Source: Methylobacterium sp. NEAU K (lineage in GTDB: Bacteria > Pseudomonadota > Alphaproteobacteria > Rhizobiales > Beijerinckiaceae). From it: a DNA stretch of 64,000 nucleotides. The notes beneath the pieces are model-generated. The model had not been told where the DNA came from, searched no databases, and saw nothing but the letters and a program-made list of their open reading frames with translations. Location of the stretch: contig NZ_JAUYZJ010000020.1 in the NCBI RefSeq assembly GCF_030700285.1, forward strand, positions 34,072 to 98,071, written 5' to 3'. The position numbers and the translations under genes were made by a program. Below, one piece after another: positions 30,461 to 40,181 of the stretch (position 1 is its first letter; every line of letters starts with the position of its first letter).

Positions 30461-31945
30461 TCAGCCCACCGCGCGGGAGGCCTCCCGAACCTGACGGGTG
30501 GCCCGGTCGACCTGCTCGCTCGCCTGGGCGATCGTGTCCATGCCGACAGCGATGGTCGACACGCCTTGAGAGGCTGTCTGCATGCTGGCGGACATCTCCC
30601 GTGTGACCGCGGACTGCTCCTCCACCGCCGCGGCGATGGTGGACGACACCTCGTTCAGCGTCAGGATCGTGCCCCGGATGCCATCGATCGCGTCGGCGGC
30701 TTCCCGCGTCGCCGACTGGGTCGCGATGATCTGTCCGCGGATCTGATGCGTGGCCCGCCCGGTCTGCTCGGCAAGGGTCTTCACTTCTGCAGCGACCACC
30801 GCGAAGCCGCGGCCCGCCGTACCGGCCCGGGCCGCCTCGATGGTCGCATTCAAGGCCAACAGGTTCGTCTGCGCCGCGATGCCGGAGATGAGCCCGACAA
30901 CGGCGCCGATCTGGGTGGCTTGATCGCTCAGGCCCGCCACGATGCTGCCGGTGCGCTGGGCCTGCTCGACGGCCCGGCCGGCGACATCCGCCGCGTGGCT
31001 CACCTGCTGGCTGATCTCGGCCACCGAGCCCGAGAGCTGCTCCGCACCAGACGCCACGGCCTGGATATCGGAGGAGACCCGGCTGACCGTGTCGGCCGCC
31101 GCACCGGTCTGCCGCGTCACGTCCTCGACCGCCCGTCCGATCGCGTCGAGATCCGCGCCGATCGCCCGCTGGAGCTCGGCCCGGCGCTGGCGCTCGTAAA
31201 CCTGGGCGGTGATGTCGGTGGCGAACTTCACGACCTTGACCGGCCGTCCGCGGCCGTCCTTGATCGGGTTGTAGGTCGCCTGGATCCAGATCTCGCGGCC
31301 GCCCTTGCCGATGCGCCTGTATTCCGCGGACTGATACTCGCCGCGGGCGAGCGCCGCCCAGAAGGCGCGATAGGCCTCGCTGGAGCGCTCCTCGTGGCTC
31401 ACGAACAGGCCATGGTGGCTGCCAACGATCTCGTCGAGCCGGTAACCCACCGCGTCGAGGAAGTTCTGGTTGGCGCTCAGGATCGTGCCATCGAGGGTGA
31501 AGGCGATCACCGCCTGCGAGTGGTGCAGGGCCGCGATCTGCCCGTCGAGGTCGAGGGCGTGCAGCTTCTGCGCCGTGATATCGGTGGCGAACTTGACGAT
31601 CTTGACCGGTCTTCCGGCCCGGTCGAGCACCGGGTTGTATGAGGCCTGGATCCAGACCTCGCGACCGTCCTTGCCGATTCGCCTGTACTCGGCCGTTTCG
31701 AACGCGCCGCGCCGCAGCCTTTCCCAGAACAGCCGGTACTCCTCGCTCGCGTGCTCGGCCGGATCGACGAACAGGCTGTGATGGCGGCCGCGGATCTCCT
31801 CGAACGTGTAGCCCATCGTCGACAGGAAATTCGGGTTCGCGTCCAGAATGACGCCGTCCAGCGCGAACTCGATCGTGGCCAGAGAGCGGCTAAGGGCCGC
31901 AAGTTTGCCCCTCTGGTCTCGTCCGCCCTTCAGGCGATTCAACAT
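30461..31945 (-). CDS. soluble methyl-accepting chemotaxis protein with tandem PAS domains
   Basis: The ATG at 31945 with CGGAG upstream gives 494 residues. Two PAS domains with attached PAC motifs (about 13-130 and 135-250) are near copies: each has [18 protein letters not shown] or [12 protein letters not shown], and KFATDITAQ. The C-terminal MCP signalling domain has the hairpin tip [21 protein letters not shown] (in parts) and GRGFAVVA. There is no membrane helix, so it is a cytoplasmic receptor of the Aer/BdlA style, likely sensing redox or a small ligand through haem or flavin. Confidence 0.92.
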   Translation of the reverse strand: MLNRLKGGRDQRGKLAALSRSLATIEFALDGVILDANPNFLSTMGYTFEEIRGRHHSLFVDPAEHASEEYRLFWERLRRGAFETAEYRRIGKDGREVWIQASYNPVLDRAGRPVKIVKFATDITAQKLHALDLDGQIAALHHSQAVIAFTLDGTILSANQNFLDAVGYRLDEIVGSHHGLFVSHEERSSEAYRAFWAALARGEYQSAEYRRIGKGGREIWIQATYNPIKDGRGRPVKVVKFATDITAQVYERQRRAELQRAIGADLDAIGRAVEDVTRQTGAAADTVSRVSSDIQAVASGAEQLSGSVAEISQQVSHAADVAGRAVEQAQRTGSIVAGLSDQATQIGAVVGLISGIAAQTNLLALNATIEAARAGTAGRGFAVVAAEVKTLAEQTGRATHQIRGQIIATQSATREAADAIDGIRGTILTLNEVSSTIAAAVEEQSAVTREMSASMQTASQGVSTIAVGMDTIAQASEQVDRATRQVREASRAVG

Positions 31946-32971
31946 CGTTTTCTCCGGAAGTTCGGGCAGTTGTGCGCGGCGATTGGCCTGATCGCGCTGC
32001 TGAATCGGCAGCCCGGTTAAACGGGGTCTAAGGCGGCTGCCTTGATCGAGTGTTAAGACGCAGAACCCATCGAGACGCGCGAAGAAATAGGCTTCGTCAC
32101 CATCACGTCTCCGGCTAGAATCTGACCACACGCAGGAGTTGAACGAAAACGTTACAAAGTCGCACCTGAAAACATCCATCGTTAATCGTGAGCCACGACG
32201 CATAGCGAATGGAGCGGTCTCAATGTGTAGCTTGAATTCTACGTGTTGGAGCGACTTTCCCCAGCTCCAGGTGGATTTCACATCGTTGACGTTGCAGGAT
32301 GCAGCGTCATCGGCTGTGCAGCCGGCGAGGCGTGGACGGCCGAAGCGCCGTTCGGGTCCGATACGGACCGGCCTGGAAATGACGAGTTCCCGCTCGGCCA
32401 CCCGCTTTCACGATACGCCCTGTCGGTGGTCACCGGCTGCCCGCCGATCCGCGTGCGCGCCCGACATCATCACGTAGAATTGCGCATGGCGCCTCGGCGC
32501 GATTGAGCCACTCAGTCGGCGATGCGAATAGCTCGGGCCCAGGTTTCGCCCCAAAAATGCGAACCTCACCGCGCACCTTGCGGATGTGCCCGGCGGGCGG
32601 TCCTTGGATGTCACGCTCCGATCGCGACCGCCCGACCTCCCGGTGGAGAGAATCGATCTCGGCCCGCTCTGGCCGTCGACGACCGAGGCCGGAGAACGCA
32701 TGCTGGCGATCCGGAAGAACCCGCTGACCCGCCGGCCCTGGCCCGGCTCCCGGAACAGTCGGATCGCCTCGGCCCTACGCACGTGCACACCGGCGCCGCG
32801 TCGTCCCGCACATCCGGTTCCGTCGTCGCGTCCCAACCGGATTTTCGTAATGACGGAAGGCCGCCAATTCTCTCATAACTCACGATTGTCGGGATGGAGA
32901 TCAGGCCTGCCTTGGCCTAGGCTGAATGGACGCCAAGTGCTCCTAAGAAGCTGCGGCGTTGGAGGAAACGC
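31946..32971. other. 1-kb stretch without a credible gene
   Basis: The promoter region of the leftward chemoreceptor (AT-richer, 31946-32230) is followed by about 700 bases of GC-rich DNA. Several open frames exist on both strands, but none has protein-like composition together with a ribosome site. The best is a plus-strand frame starting at 32243 with 87 codons. It may hold a decayed gene or a small RNA. Confidence 0.5.
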
Positions 32972-33520
32972 ATGACGCCGTACATCGCCCGCACCGCGGT
33001 CCTATGCCTCGCGCTGATCGGCATGCCGGCCCTGGCCCAGACTCCGGAGCCGCCGAAGCCGTCGGGGCCGCCACAGGCGCCGGCAGGCGGAACGCCGGAG
33101 AAGATCCCGTTCGGCCTGCCCTACGGCGCGCCGATCACCTACGACCAAGCGAAAACAATCCTGGCCGCCGCGGAAGGGGAAGCGAGAAAGCGGGGTTGGC
33201 CCATGAACATCGCTGTCGTCGACACCCACGGCGAACTCGTCCATTTCGCTCGCCTGGACGGCGCGCAGCTTGCGTCGATCCGCATCTCTCAGAACAAGGC
33301 GCGCACGGCCGCGCGTTGGCGTCGGGAGAGCCGTGTGTTCTTCAACTTCTACGCCGCCGGTTCGACCTACTACGGCACCCTGGATCCCGATCTGGCGGCT
33401 TCGCCCGGCGGGATCCCTCTGGTCGTCGATGGTAAGGTCATCGGCGCGATCGGCTGCTCGGGCGGCACCGGAGATCAGGACGCGCTGATCTGCCAGACGG
33501 GAGCCGACGCGTTGAAATAG
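32972..33520 (+). CDS. exported GlcG/HbpS-type (haem-binding-like) protein
   Basis: A 182-residue protein with a signal peptide (AVLCLALIGMPALAQ), a Pro-rich linker, and a GlcG/HbpS domain: YDQAKTILAAAEGEARKRG, NIAVVDTHGELVHFARLDGA, then GIPLVVDGKVIGAIGCSGG and DQDALICQTGADAL. Members bind haem or small oxidised ligands; HbpS forms octamers outside the cell. Family membership is clear, ligand is not. A terminator follows at 33600. Confidence 0.9.
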   Translation: MTPYIARTAVLCLALIGMPALAQTPEPPKPSGPPQAPAGGTPEKIPFGLPYGAPITYDQAKTILAAAEGEARKRGWPMNIAVVDTHGELVHFARLDGAQLASIRISQNKARTAARWRRESRVFFNFYAAGSTYYGTLDPDLAASPGGIPLVVDGKVIGAIGCSGGTGDQDALICQTGADALK

Positions 33521-33599
33521 GTCGGACGCGGGGGACACGGCTGGATCGAGCGGTTTTCACCCGACCTTACGTCTGTCGGACCGCGAGATTCGGGCCCGG

Positions 33600-33627
33600 A
33601 AGCTGGGCAATATCACTCAGCTTTTTT
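33600..33627 (+). terminator. Rho-independent terminator of the GlcG/HbpS gene
   Basis: AAGCTGG with a 10-base loop and TCAGCTT form a 7-bp stem (one G:U pair) followed directly by six T residues, 80 bases after the stop codon. The following stretch to 34049 (about 420 bases) holds no credible gene. Confidence 0.75.
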
Positions 33628-34049
33628 CGGTACACAGGACTTCGCGGCCGGCAGGAAACAAAACCGGATCCCGGTGCAGGCCCGCGAAGTCTTCGGCACT
33701 TTCACGCGGGTGATAGAAACGGGATTCTGATCGCATCACCCTCTGGCTCGCCCTTCGATGCCGCTCTGCCTCGGCAGCGTGTCCTCCCTGCGCCCCGCTG
33801 GCGCGAGCGTCCCGCTACCCCGGCTCATCCTACGCGGTCGCGTTCGCGCCGGACGTGGTGCGGTTTTCAAGCGTGACAGGGACGCTGCCTCCCGAACCAC
33901 CCGGAGCCTGAACCCGATGCTGCGGGCGCCTTCTCGGCCGCGCTCGTCGGCGCAGTTCCGTCGGTCCCGTCAGATCGATGGTGGCTGTCCCCGAGCGCTT
34001 TCGCGGGCGTGCCGGGATCACCCCAGGCCGGGCCGCCACCAGCCGGTTG

Positions 34050-35036
34050 TCAGACCTTGTCGGTGAAGCGCACGGCGCAGCCCGCATGAGCGGCGACCAG
34101 TTGCGCACCCCGGTCCCGACCGAGCACCATGCAGGCGGTGGACAGGCCGTCCGCGAGGAGCCCGGTCGGGGCCGTGACGGTCACCGCGGACAGGCCGCCA
34201 GGCGAATGGCCGGTAGACGGGTCGAAGATGTGGTGGTCGACCCTGTCGTCCGAGAAACTCATGTTGTAGTCGCCCGAGGTGGCTGCGAAGCCGGTGAATG
34301 GGGCAATCACGTCGGCGAGCCGGCCCGGATCGCGCGGATCGGCGAGGCCGAGGCGCCAGGGAGCGCCGTCGGGATGCGCCCCCACCGCACCGAACTCGCC
34401 GGTATCCACGAAGGCGTCGGCGATGCCGCGGCCACGGAGCGCGGCCATTACCCGGTCGGCGGCGTAGCCCTGGATCAGGGCGTTCAGCGTCAGCGCGGTT
34501 CCCGGCACCAGGAGGATCCGGTCGGGTTCGAGCCGCACCCGGCGCCAGCCGACCCGATCGATGGCAGCGCGGAGTGCGTCGGCCGCGGGGCGCGCGCTCC
34601 GAGCCGCTGCGCTCGACCAGACCGGCCAGAGCGGCTGCACCGTCGGGTCGAAGGCGCCGTCGGTCTCGGCCGCCAGGGTGAGGGCGAAGCGCAACAGCGC
34701 GACGAGGTGCGGATCGGGCGCCGCGAGGCTGCCCTCGCGGTTGAGCTGCGCCAGGGCGCTGTCGGTGCGGAACAGGCTCGCGGCGGCCTCGACCGCGTGC
34801 ATCGCCGCGAACCCGTCCGTGAGGGCAGCCTCGATCGTCGCCGGGTCGCGGCCGGCGGCTGTCAGCGCCACCGTGGTCCCGAAGGCGACGCCCGCCCGCG
34901 TCCGGATCGCCAGCCCCCGCGAGGCGGCTGCCGCTCGGAAGGCCGCGATCCCGCCGAGCCCGGCAGCAGCAGCCAAGCCCGCCACGCCGAGGACGACGCG
35001 GCGGCGGGCGGGTCGCTTCAGGTTCCGAAGGGTCAT
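34050..35036 (-). CDS. apbE: ApbE-type FAD:protein FMN transferase
   Basis: The ATG at 35036 overlaps the stop of the NosR-like gene (ATGA) and gives 328 residues. A Tat-like or lipid-free leader (RRRVVLGVAGLAAAAG) is followed by the ApbE fold: AAASLFRTDSALAQLNREG, ETDGAFDPTVQPL, ALIQGYAADRVM, DTGEFGAVG and the metal-site segment DHHIFDPSTGHSP, LADGLSTACMVLG. ApbE attaches FMN covalently to Thr or Ser of partner proteins in the periplasm. The NosR-like protein encoded just upstream carries a matching target motif. Confidence 0.93.
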   Translation of the reverse strand: MTLRNLKRPARRRVVLGVAGLAAAAGLGGIAAFRAAAASRGLAIRTRAGVAFGTTVALTAAGRDPATIEAALTDGFAAMHAVEAAASLFRTDSALAQLNREGSLAAPDPHLVALLRFALTLAAETDGAFDPTVQPLWPVWSSAAARSARPAADALRAAIDRVGWRRVRLEPDRILLVPGTALTLNALIQGYAADRVMAALRGRGIADAFVDTGEFGAVGAHPDGAPWRLGLADPRDPGRLADVIAPFTGFAATSGDYNMSFSDDRVDHHIFDPSTGHSPGGLSAVTVTAPTGLLADGLSTACMVLGRDRGAQLVAAHAGCAVRFTDKV

Positions 35037-37294
35037 GTGACCGCCATCGGGTGCGGCGCGCTCCGGCGCTTCCGCTTGCGGTCCACGACCTGCGGCACGC
35101 ATTGCGCCGGATCGTGGATGATCGTGACGCAGTCCATGCACTGGAAGCACTCGGGATAGTCGATCCGGCCCGAGGGCGCGATGGCACCGTAGCGGCAGCG
35201 GACCTTGCAGAGCTGGCAGGGCGAGCCGCACTCGGCCCGGCGCGGGATCCAGTCGAGGACCCGCAGGCGCCCGACGAGGGCGAGGCTCGCGCCGAGCGGG
35301 CACAGATAGCGGCAGAACCCCTTGTAGACGAACAGGTTGAGGACGAGCAGCCCGGCCGCGTAGGCGACGAACGGCCCGCTGCGCACGAAAGAGAGGGTGA
35401 TGGCCGTCTTGAACGGCTCGACCTCGGAGAGGCTGTCGGCGAGCGGCGATCCCGCCGCGGCTGCACCGAGGATGCCGGCGAGCACGCCATACTTCAGCTG
35501 CCGCAGCGCCCGGTCGAGGCCGGCCGGAACCGTAACCTGCCGGATGCGCAGGGGCCGGGCGAGCAGCGCCACGAACTCCTGCAGGGCGCCGAAGGGGCAG
35601 AGCCAGCCGCAGAAGGTACCGCGCCCCCAGACCAGCAGGGTGGCGAGCGCGAAGGCCCAGAGCACCAGGGACGGCGGGTCGTAGAGCAGGAAGGCGAGAT
35701 CGTGGGTCGTGGTCGCCGCGCGCACGAGGCCGACGAGGGTCACGATCGAGAGCTGTGCCTGCGCGGACCAGCCGACGAAGCCGAGCGTCAGCGCCAAGAA
35801 GGCAAGGCGGAACGCCGCGAAGGCGCGCCGATGGGCCACGAGCCCGCGCTGGCGCGCCAACACCGGCACCAGGATCGCCAGCATCAGACCGATCGCCGCA
35901 AGTTCCGGGGCTCGAGCCCGCCACGGATCGGTCCAGCTCGGGCCGTCATCCGGCTTGGCCCGGGTGAACAGGTCCGCGGGGAGGGCGGTCTCCACTGGGA
36001 ACGTCCGGGCGATCTTTTCCGACAGGATCTGCCCGCGCTCGCGCACGATCGTCTCGGCCAGCACCCAGGGCGCTGACGGGTCGAAGCCGGCGGCTTGGTC
36101 GATCCGCAGGATCGACCAGTTCCCCGGCGGCAGCCCCTCGGCCAGACCGGCGTCGCGGCGCTCCACCGCCATGTCGCGGGCGCCGACGATCAGGCCGCTC
36201 TGGCTGACGGCCAGCCGGTCCGGGACCGCGCCGAGCACGAAGCGCTCGCCGACCGGATTCTCCGGCGCGTCGGCCGGTCCGGTGCTCAGCACCATCACGG
36301 CGTGGTTGTCGGGACCGAGTTCCCGCATCAGCGCGTCGAACCGCGCCTGCCCGAGCAGGTTGCGGCCGATCGTCGGCACGTTGAGATAGGCCACGTACAG
36401 GTCGGTCAGCACCGCATCCGCGGCGCCTTCACCGGACTCCGCGACACCGCTCCCCTTGAAGGCGACAGCGGCCTGGGCGTTCGTGACGGTCAGCCGCTTC
36501 ACCCAACCGCGGGCGAGGAGGTCGGGCAGGCCGAGCGGCTCGTAGAGGCCGGGCTTGGCCTGGACCGACAGGCCGACATTGGCCGCCCCGAAGCCGAGCT
36601 TCCCGCGGGCCACCACCAGCGCTGAGGCCAGGATCGACTGGTTGATCACCCGGGTCGAGGCCGTGGCCATCGAGATCCCGTCGACGGTGGTCTGCGGCGG
36701 GGCGCCGGCCGCCCGGGCATTCGGCCGGCCGACCCGGATCGCCTGCTTGGCCGAGAGGCCGGCATATTGCTCGACGAAGGCGAAGAGCGGCTCGGAGCCG
36801 AGCCCCTCCAGGAACACCGGCTCCCGGTGCGCGATCACTTTGACGTCCCGGAAGGTGCCGTCGGGCGCCAGCGCGATCAGCAGGTCGGGCGGCGTGCCGC
36901 CGAATCCGGGGATCGGCGCGAGGTCCACCGATTCGAACGCGTAGGCGAACACCTCGTAGGCGCCGGCCTGCTGTTTCAGGATCGGCCAGACCGGAAGCGC
37001 GCCGTCCTTCTCGCCGACCACGAGGGGCGGCGGGAAGTGACTTTCCAGCGCCGCGCGATCGAGCTGGCCGGCGCTGGCGGGGAGGATCGCGAGGAGGAAC
37101 GCGAGCAGGGCGAGGCAGAGCGGGCAGGCGCGTGTCGCCCACCAACCCCCGCGGGGGAGGGGGGAGGGCAGGTGCGCGTCGGCTCTGGGCTGGTCACCCT
37201 GTCGAAGCGTGAACGATCCGGCACGCGCTGTGTGGAACCGCAAAGCGGCAGTTCGAGACTGGGAGGGCGCCAGGCCACGGTCCCAAAAGATCAC
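35033..37294 (-). CDS. NosR-like membrane flavo/iron-sulfur protein
   Basis: The frame starts at GTG 37294, which overlaps the stop of the propeller gene (GTGA); 753 residues. After a signal or anchor helix (LALLAFLLAILPASAG) comes a periplasmic FMN-binding domain with the flavinylation motif DGISMATAST. Then there is a periplasmic spacer and about five to six membrane helices with two CxxxCP motifs (FCGWLCPFG, FCRYLCPLG). The C-terminal cysteine clusters (CGSPCQLCKVRC; CFQCMDC) can hold two 4Fe-4S centres. This is the domain order of NosR and CPO-type quinol-linked flavoproteins. The first 55 residues are atypical and include a GC-rich hairpin repeat. Confidence 0.9.
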   Translation of the reverse strand: MIFWDRGLAPSQSRTAALRFHTARAGSFTLRQGDQPRADAHLPSPLPRGGWWATRACPLCLALLAFLLAILPASAGQLDRAALESHFPPPLVVGEKDGALPVWPILKQQAGAYEVFAYAFESVDLAPIPGFGGTPPDLLIALAPDGTFRDVKVIAHREPVFLEGLGSEPLFAFVEQYAGLSAKQAIRVGRPNARAAGAPPQTTVDGISMATASTRVINQSILASALVVARGKLGFGAANVGLSVQAKPGLYEPLGLPDLLARGWVKRLTVTNAQAAVAFKGSGVAESGEGAADAVLTDLYVAYLNVPTIGRNLLGQARFDALMRELGPDNHAVMVLSTGPADAPENPVGERFVLGAVPDRLAVSQSGLIVGARDMAVERRDAGLAEGLPPGNWSILRIDQAAGFDPSAPWVLAETIVRERGQILSEKIARTFPVETALPADLFTRAKPDDGPSWTDPWRARAPELAAIGLMLAILVPVLARQRGLVAHRRAFAAFRLAFLALTLGFVGWSAQAQLSIVTLVGLVRAATTTHDLAFLLYDPPSLVLWAFALATLLVWGRGTFCGWLCPFGALQEFVALLARPLRIRQVTVPAGLDRALRQLKYGVLAGILGAAAAGSPLADSLSEVEPFKTAITLSFVRSGPFVAYAAGLLVLNLFVYKGFCRYLCPLGASLALVGRLRVLDWIPRRAECGSPCQLCKVRCRYGAIAPSGRIDYPECFQCMDCVTIIHDPAQCVPQVVDRKRKRRSAPHPMAVT

Positions 37295-38298
37295 GGCGCC
37301 GCCCCGGCGGCGCGCCCGTCCGGAACCTTTGCGTCGGGAATCGGCCGGGCGGCGACGCCCCAGGGGAATCGGCCGACCTTGACGGTCCGGATCGGCCTGC
37401 CGGTCCCGGTGTCGATCACCGTCACATCGCCCGAGACGCCGTTGGTGGTGAACAGCCGCGTGCCGGCGGCGTTGAGCGCGAGCTGCCAGACCCGGCGCCC
37501 GACCAGGATGTAGCTCTCGACCTTGAAGGTCTGGGTATCGACCACCGCGACCCGGTCAGACGGCCCGAGCGCTACGAAGGCGTGGCGTCCATCCTTCGCG
37601 AGCTGGATGCCCACCGGCTGGATCCGGTCGGCCGCAATGCCCTTCAAGGCGAACCCGATCGTCTCGATCACCTTGCGGGTGGCGACGTCGATCACCGCGA
37701 CCGTGCCGCCGATCTCCGACGAGACCCAGAGCCGAGTGCCATCCGCCGAGAAGGTGGCGTAGCGCGGACGCTGACCGACCGGGGTGGCATCGACCGCCTC
37801 GAGGCCCTTCGTGTCGATCCAATGGACCATGTTGGTGGTCTCGGAGGTGGTCACGGCGGTGCGGCCATCCGGGCTCACCGCCACGCCCTCCGGCTCGATG
37901 CCGACATCGATCTGCGCCAGCACCTTGCGGGTCTGGGCGTCGACCACCGTGGTGGTGGCGTTCTCCTCGTTGGCGATGAACAGGGTGCGGCCATCGGGGG
38001 CGAGCGCGAACTGCTCCGGATCCTCCCCGGAGGGCAGGTCATGGCGCACTTGGCCGGTCTCCGGGTCGATCACCTGAACGGCGTCGGAATCGCTGGCGCA
38101 GACGTAGAGCGCGCGGCCGTCCTTCGAGAAGGTCACCCCCCGCGGGCGCCGCCCCACCGGGAAGATGCGCAGCACCTCAAGGCTGTCGCCGTCGATCACA
38201 GAGACGGTGTTGTCGCGCTCGTTCGAGACAAAGACTTCCTCCGCCCGCGCGGGCAGGACCGTGGCGAGCGCGAGCGCGAGGGCCGCGAGCCGGTTCAT
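37291..38298 (-). CDS. exported YVTN beta-propeller protein of the PQQ-alcohol system
   Basis: The ATG at 38298 gives 335 residues with a short signal peptide (LALALATVLPARA). Seven-bladed propeller repeats are evident: VFVSNERDNTVSVIDGDSLE, LYVCASDSDAVQVID, LFIANEENATTTVVDAQTRK, VAVSPDGRTAVTT and so on. This matches the propeller protein known from PQQ-dependent catabolism clusters, whose role is not proven; it may dock the dehydrogenase or cytochrome. Coupled by 4-base overlaps at both ends. Confidence 0.9.
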   Translation of the reverse strand: MNRLAALALALATVLPARAEEVFVSNERDNTVSVIDGDSLEVLRIFPVGRRPRGVTFSKDGRALYVCASDSDAVQVIDPETGQVRHDLPSGEDPEQFALAPDGRTLFIANEENATTTVVDAQTRKVLAQIDVGIEPEGVAVSPDGRTAVTTSETTNMVHWIDTKGLEAVDATPVGQRPRYATFSADGTRLWVSSEIGGTVAVIDVATRKVIETIGFALKGIAADRIQPVGIQLAKDGRHAFVALGPSDRVAVVDTQTFKVESYILVGRRVWQLALNAAGTRLFTTNGVSGDVTVIDTGTGRPIRTVKVGRFPWGVAARPIPDAKVPDGRAAGAAP

Positions 38299-39536
38299 GG
38301 CGAGCGTCCGGAAAAGGCCCGGCAGGCGCTCTCGGGCTCGTCGAGGCCCAGCGTGTCGAGTTCCGTCCGGTGATGGAGGAAGCCCTCGATCGGGGCGGTG
38401 GCGGTCACGGCCCCGGGCCACAGCAGGAAGACCGGCTGGCGCAGCTGCCCATCCCAGGCGCGGAAGCTCAGCGGCCGGCCCTTGAAGCCGCCGACCTCGA
38501 AGGTCGCGGCGGTCAGGCTGGCGCGCACCGCCTCGGGAACGGCGCTGCGCGCCTGCACGGCCGCCTCGCCGATGGCGTGCACGGCCATCCAGCCGGCCCA
38601 ATCGACCGGCCGCATCGCCCGGCCGGCGAGCTTCCGGAACCGCCCCTGGAGCTGCACCGCGGCCCAGGCCTCCACGGGCCGCCCCCAGGCTGCGGGGGAA
38701 AGGCCCTGCGTGCCGACGACCGGGCGCGGCGCGGCGGAGTTGTAGTTCAGGCTCGCCCCGAACGCGCCGGCCTCGTCGGCCACCGCCACCACGTCGTGCT
38801 CGGCGCCGCGGGTCGGGATGGCGAATTCGCGCAAGGCGGTGTCGCGCACGTCGCCGCCCCTGGGGTCGTAGGCGGCCTCGGCCACGATCCTTGCCCCGAA
38901 CTTCTTCGCGCTCCGCTTCAGGGCCTCGGCGTAGAGCCCGTCCCCGGGCGCCGGTCCCGTGACCAGAAGGATGCGGGACCAGCGCTTGAACGCGAGGAAC
39001 TGGACCAGCGCGTCGGCCAGCATCGCCCGCGACGGCAGGATGTGCAGGAGGTTCTTCCGGCACTCGGCATCGCGCAGCCGCGTGTCCGGCGCCCCGATGT
39101 TGAGGAGAACACTTTCCCGGGCCTCCGGCAGGTCGGCGAGCGCCAGCACGTCCGCGGCCGGCGCGTTGATCACCACGAAGTGCCGATCGGCCAGGTCCCG
39201 GAACGCCGCGCGGATGTCGTCGCCGGGCGCGACCACCTTCGCGTCGAGGCTGAAGCCCAGCCCGATGAAGCGGCCGGTGGCGCTCGAATCCTTCAGCCCG
39301 AGTTCGGCGCCCCTGGCACCCTCGTCGTCGGGGATCGGATCCTCGTTGTTGAGCGGCACCGGCCGCTCGACCCGCCGTTCCAGGTAGTGGATCGCCAGCG
39401 GCGGCCCGAGAGCCGGCGTCGCGGCCTCGGCGAGGCCAGGCATCAGGCCGGGAAGGGCGAGCAGGGCGGCCGCGCAGAGTCCGGCGGAGACGGGCCGGCG
39501 GCTCAGTGCGTCTCCTCGCGCGCCGAACGCCGCCAT
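38295..39536 (-). CDS. ABC-type substrate-binding protein of the PQQ-dependent alcohol system
   Basis: I choose the ATG at 39536 (MAAFGARGDALSRRP), whose leader (CAAALLALPGLMPGLAEA) is a signal peptide; 413 residues. The mature protein has two-lobed periplasmic binding-protein architecture with the sequence style of the PQQ-ADH-associated branch (AIHYLERRVERPVPLN; LLNIGAPDTRLRD; VDWAGWMAVHAIGEA). No ABC ATPase or permease gene is present in the window, so it is either an orphan receptor or works with the propeller and NosR-like protein. First gene of the four-gene operon. Confidence 0.88.
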   Translation of the reverse strand: MAAFGARGDALSRRPVSAGLCAAALLALPGLMPGLAEAATPALGPPLAIHYLERRVERPVPLNNEDPIPDDEGARGAELGLKDSSATGRFIGLGFSLDAKVVAPGDDIRAAFRDLADRHFVVINAPAADVLALADLPEARESVLLNIGAPDTRLRDAECRKNLLHILPSRAMLADALVQFLAFKRWSRILLVTGPAPGDGLYAEALKRSAKKFGARIVAEAAYDPRGGDVRDTALREFAIPTRGAEHDVVAVADEAGAFGASLNYNSAAPRPVVGTQGLSPAAWGRPVEAWAAVQLQGRFRKLAGRAMRPVDWAGWMAVHAIGEAAVQARSAVPEAVRASLTAATFEVGGFKGRPLSFRAWDGQLRQPVFLLWPGAVTATAPIEGFLHHRTELDTLGLDEPESACRAFSGRSP

Positions 39537-39752
39537 TCTCGCTCGTCTCCCCCGCCCAGCATCATGCCGTCCTTTGGGGAACATTACGGCCGGAACAGAG
39601 ACTGCCGATATTGGACCAAGGTGCACATGGCTAACGTGCTGCAGTGCGGCGCAAGTCATTTGGCAATCTTCGACCGGCTTTTCGTACCAAAGCACAATGG
39701 GTCGAAGCGCCGACACTTGCTAACCGTCCTGAAAGAAGATGGGAGGCGGCGG
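39537..39752. promoter_or_regulatory. divergent promoter region between the two halves of the PQQ-ADH locus
   Basis: 216 bases, AT-richer than its surroundings, separate the leftward SBP operon from the rightward cytochrome gene. It must hold both promoters. No certain -35/-10 pair or operator could be fixed by eye. Confidence 0.55.
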
Positions 39753-40181
39753 ATGCGCAGGATCAAGACGGCGGCGAGCGGGGCGCTCGTGGCCCTGGGG
39801 TTCGCGCTGGCGGCCGGCAGCGCACTGGGCCACGGCGATGTCCAGCCGCAGCCGGTCAAGACGGACGGGTTGAAGCCGCTTGGCGCCGAGTGGGTCGCCG
39901 AGAACCCCTACAAGGGCGACGCACACGCCATCCAGATCGGCGCCTCCGGGTTCAACCAGAACTGCGCCCGCTGCCACGGCCTGGAGATGATCTCCGGCGG
40001 CCTCGCCCCGGACCTGCGCTACCTGCCCCAGGGCAAGGAGGGTGATGAGTATTTCGTGGAGCGCATGCGCCACGGTGCCGTGATCAACGGCGTGACCAAG
40101 ATGCCGGTCTTCGAGGGTCTGATCTCCCAGGAGGGCCTCTGGGCAATCCGTAGCTACATCGAGTCGAAACATGAGGAATAG
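39753..40181 (+). CDS. pedF: PedF-like cytochrome c550, electron acceptor for PQQ-ADH
   Basis: The ATG at 39753 (GGGAGG upstream) gives 142 residues with a signal peptide (residues 1-27, GALVALGFALAAGSALG). The haem site is CARCH (71-75) and the distal Met is Met117 in TKMPVF. Total length and the HGDVQPQPV start of the mature part match the PedF/cytochrome c550 branch linked with PQQ ethanol dehydrogenases. It should take electrons from the dehydrogenase at 41326 in the periplasm. Its 3' end overlaps the next gene by 11 bases. Confidence 0.9.
   Translation: MRRIKTAASGALVALGFALAAGSALGHGDVQPQPVKTDGLKPLGAEWVAENPYKGDAHAIQIGASGFNQNCARCHGLEMISGGLAPDLRYLPQGKEGDEYFVERMRHGAVINGVTKMPVFEGLISQEGLWAIRSYIESKHEE

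Noticed and set aside
32408..32836. 142-codon minus-strand frame in the gene-poor stretch
   Set aside because: Arg/Gly/Ser-rich, no ribosome site, no recognisable motif.
35033..37294. A true NosR with nitrous oxide reduction genes
   Set aside because: No nosZ, nosD, nosF or nosY nearby; the setting is alcohol oxidation, so only NosR-like is used.
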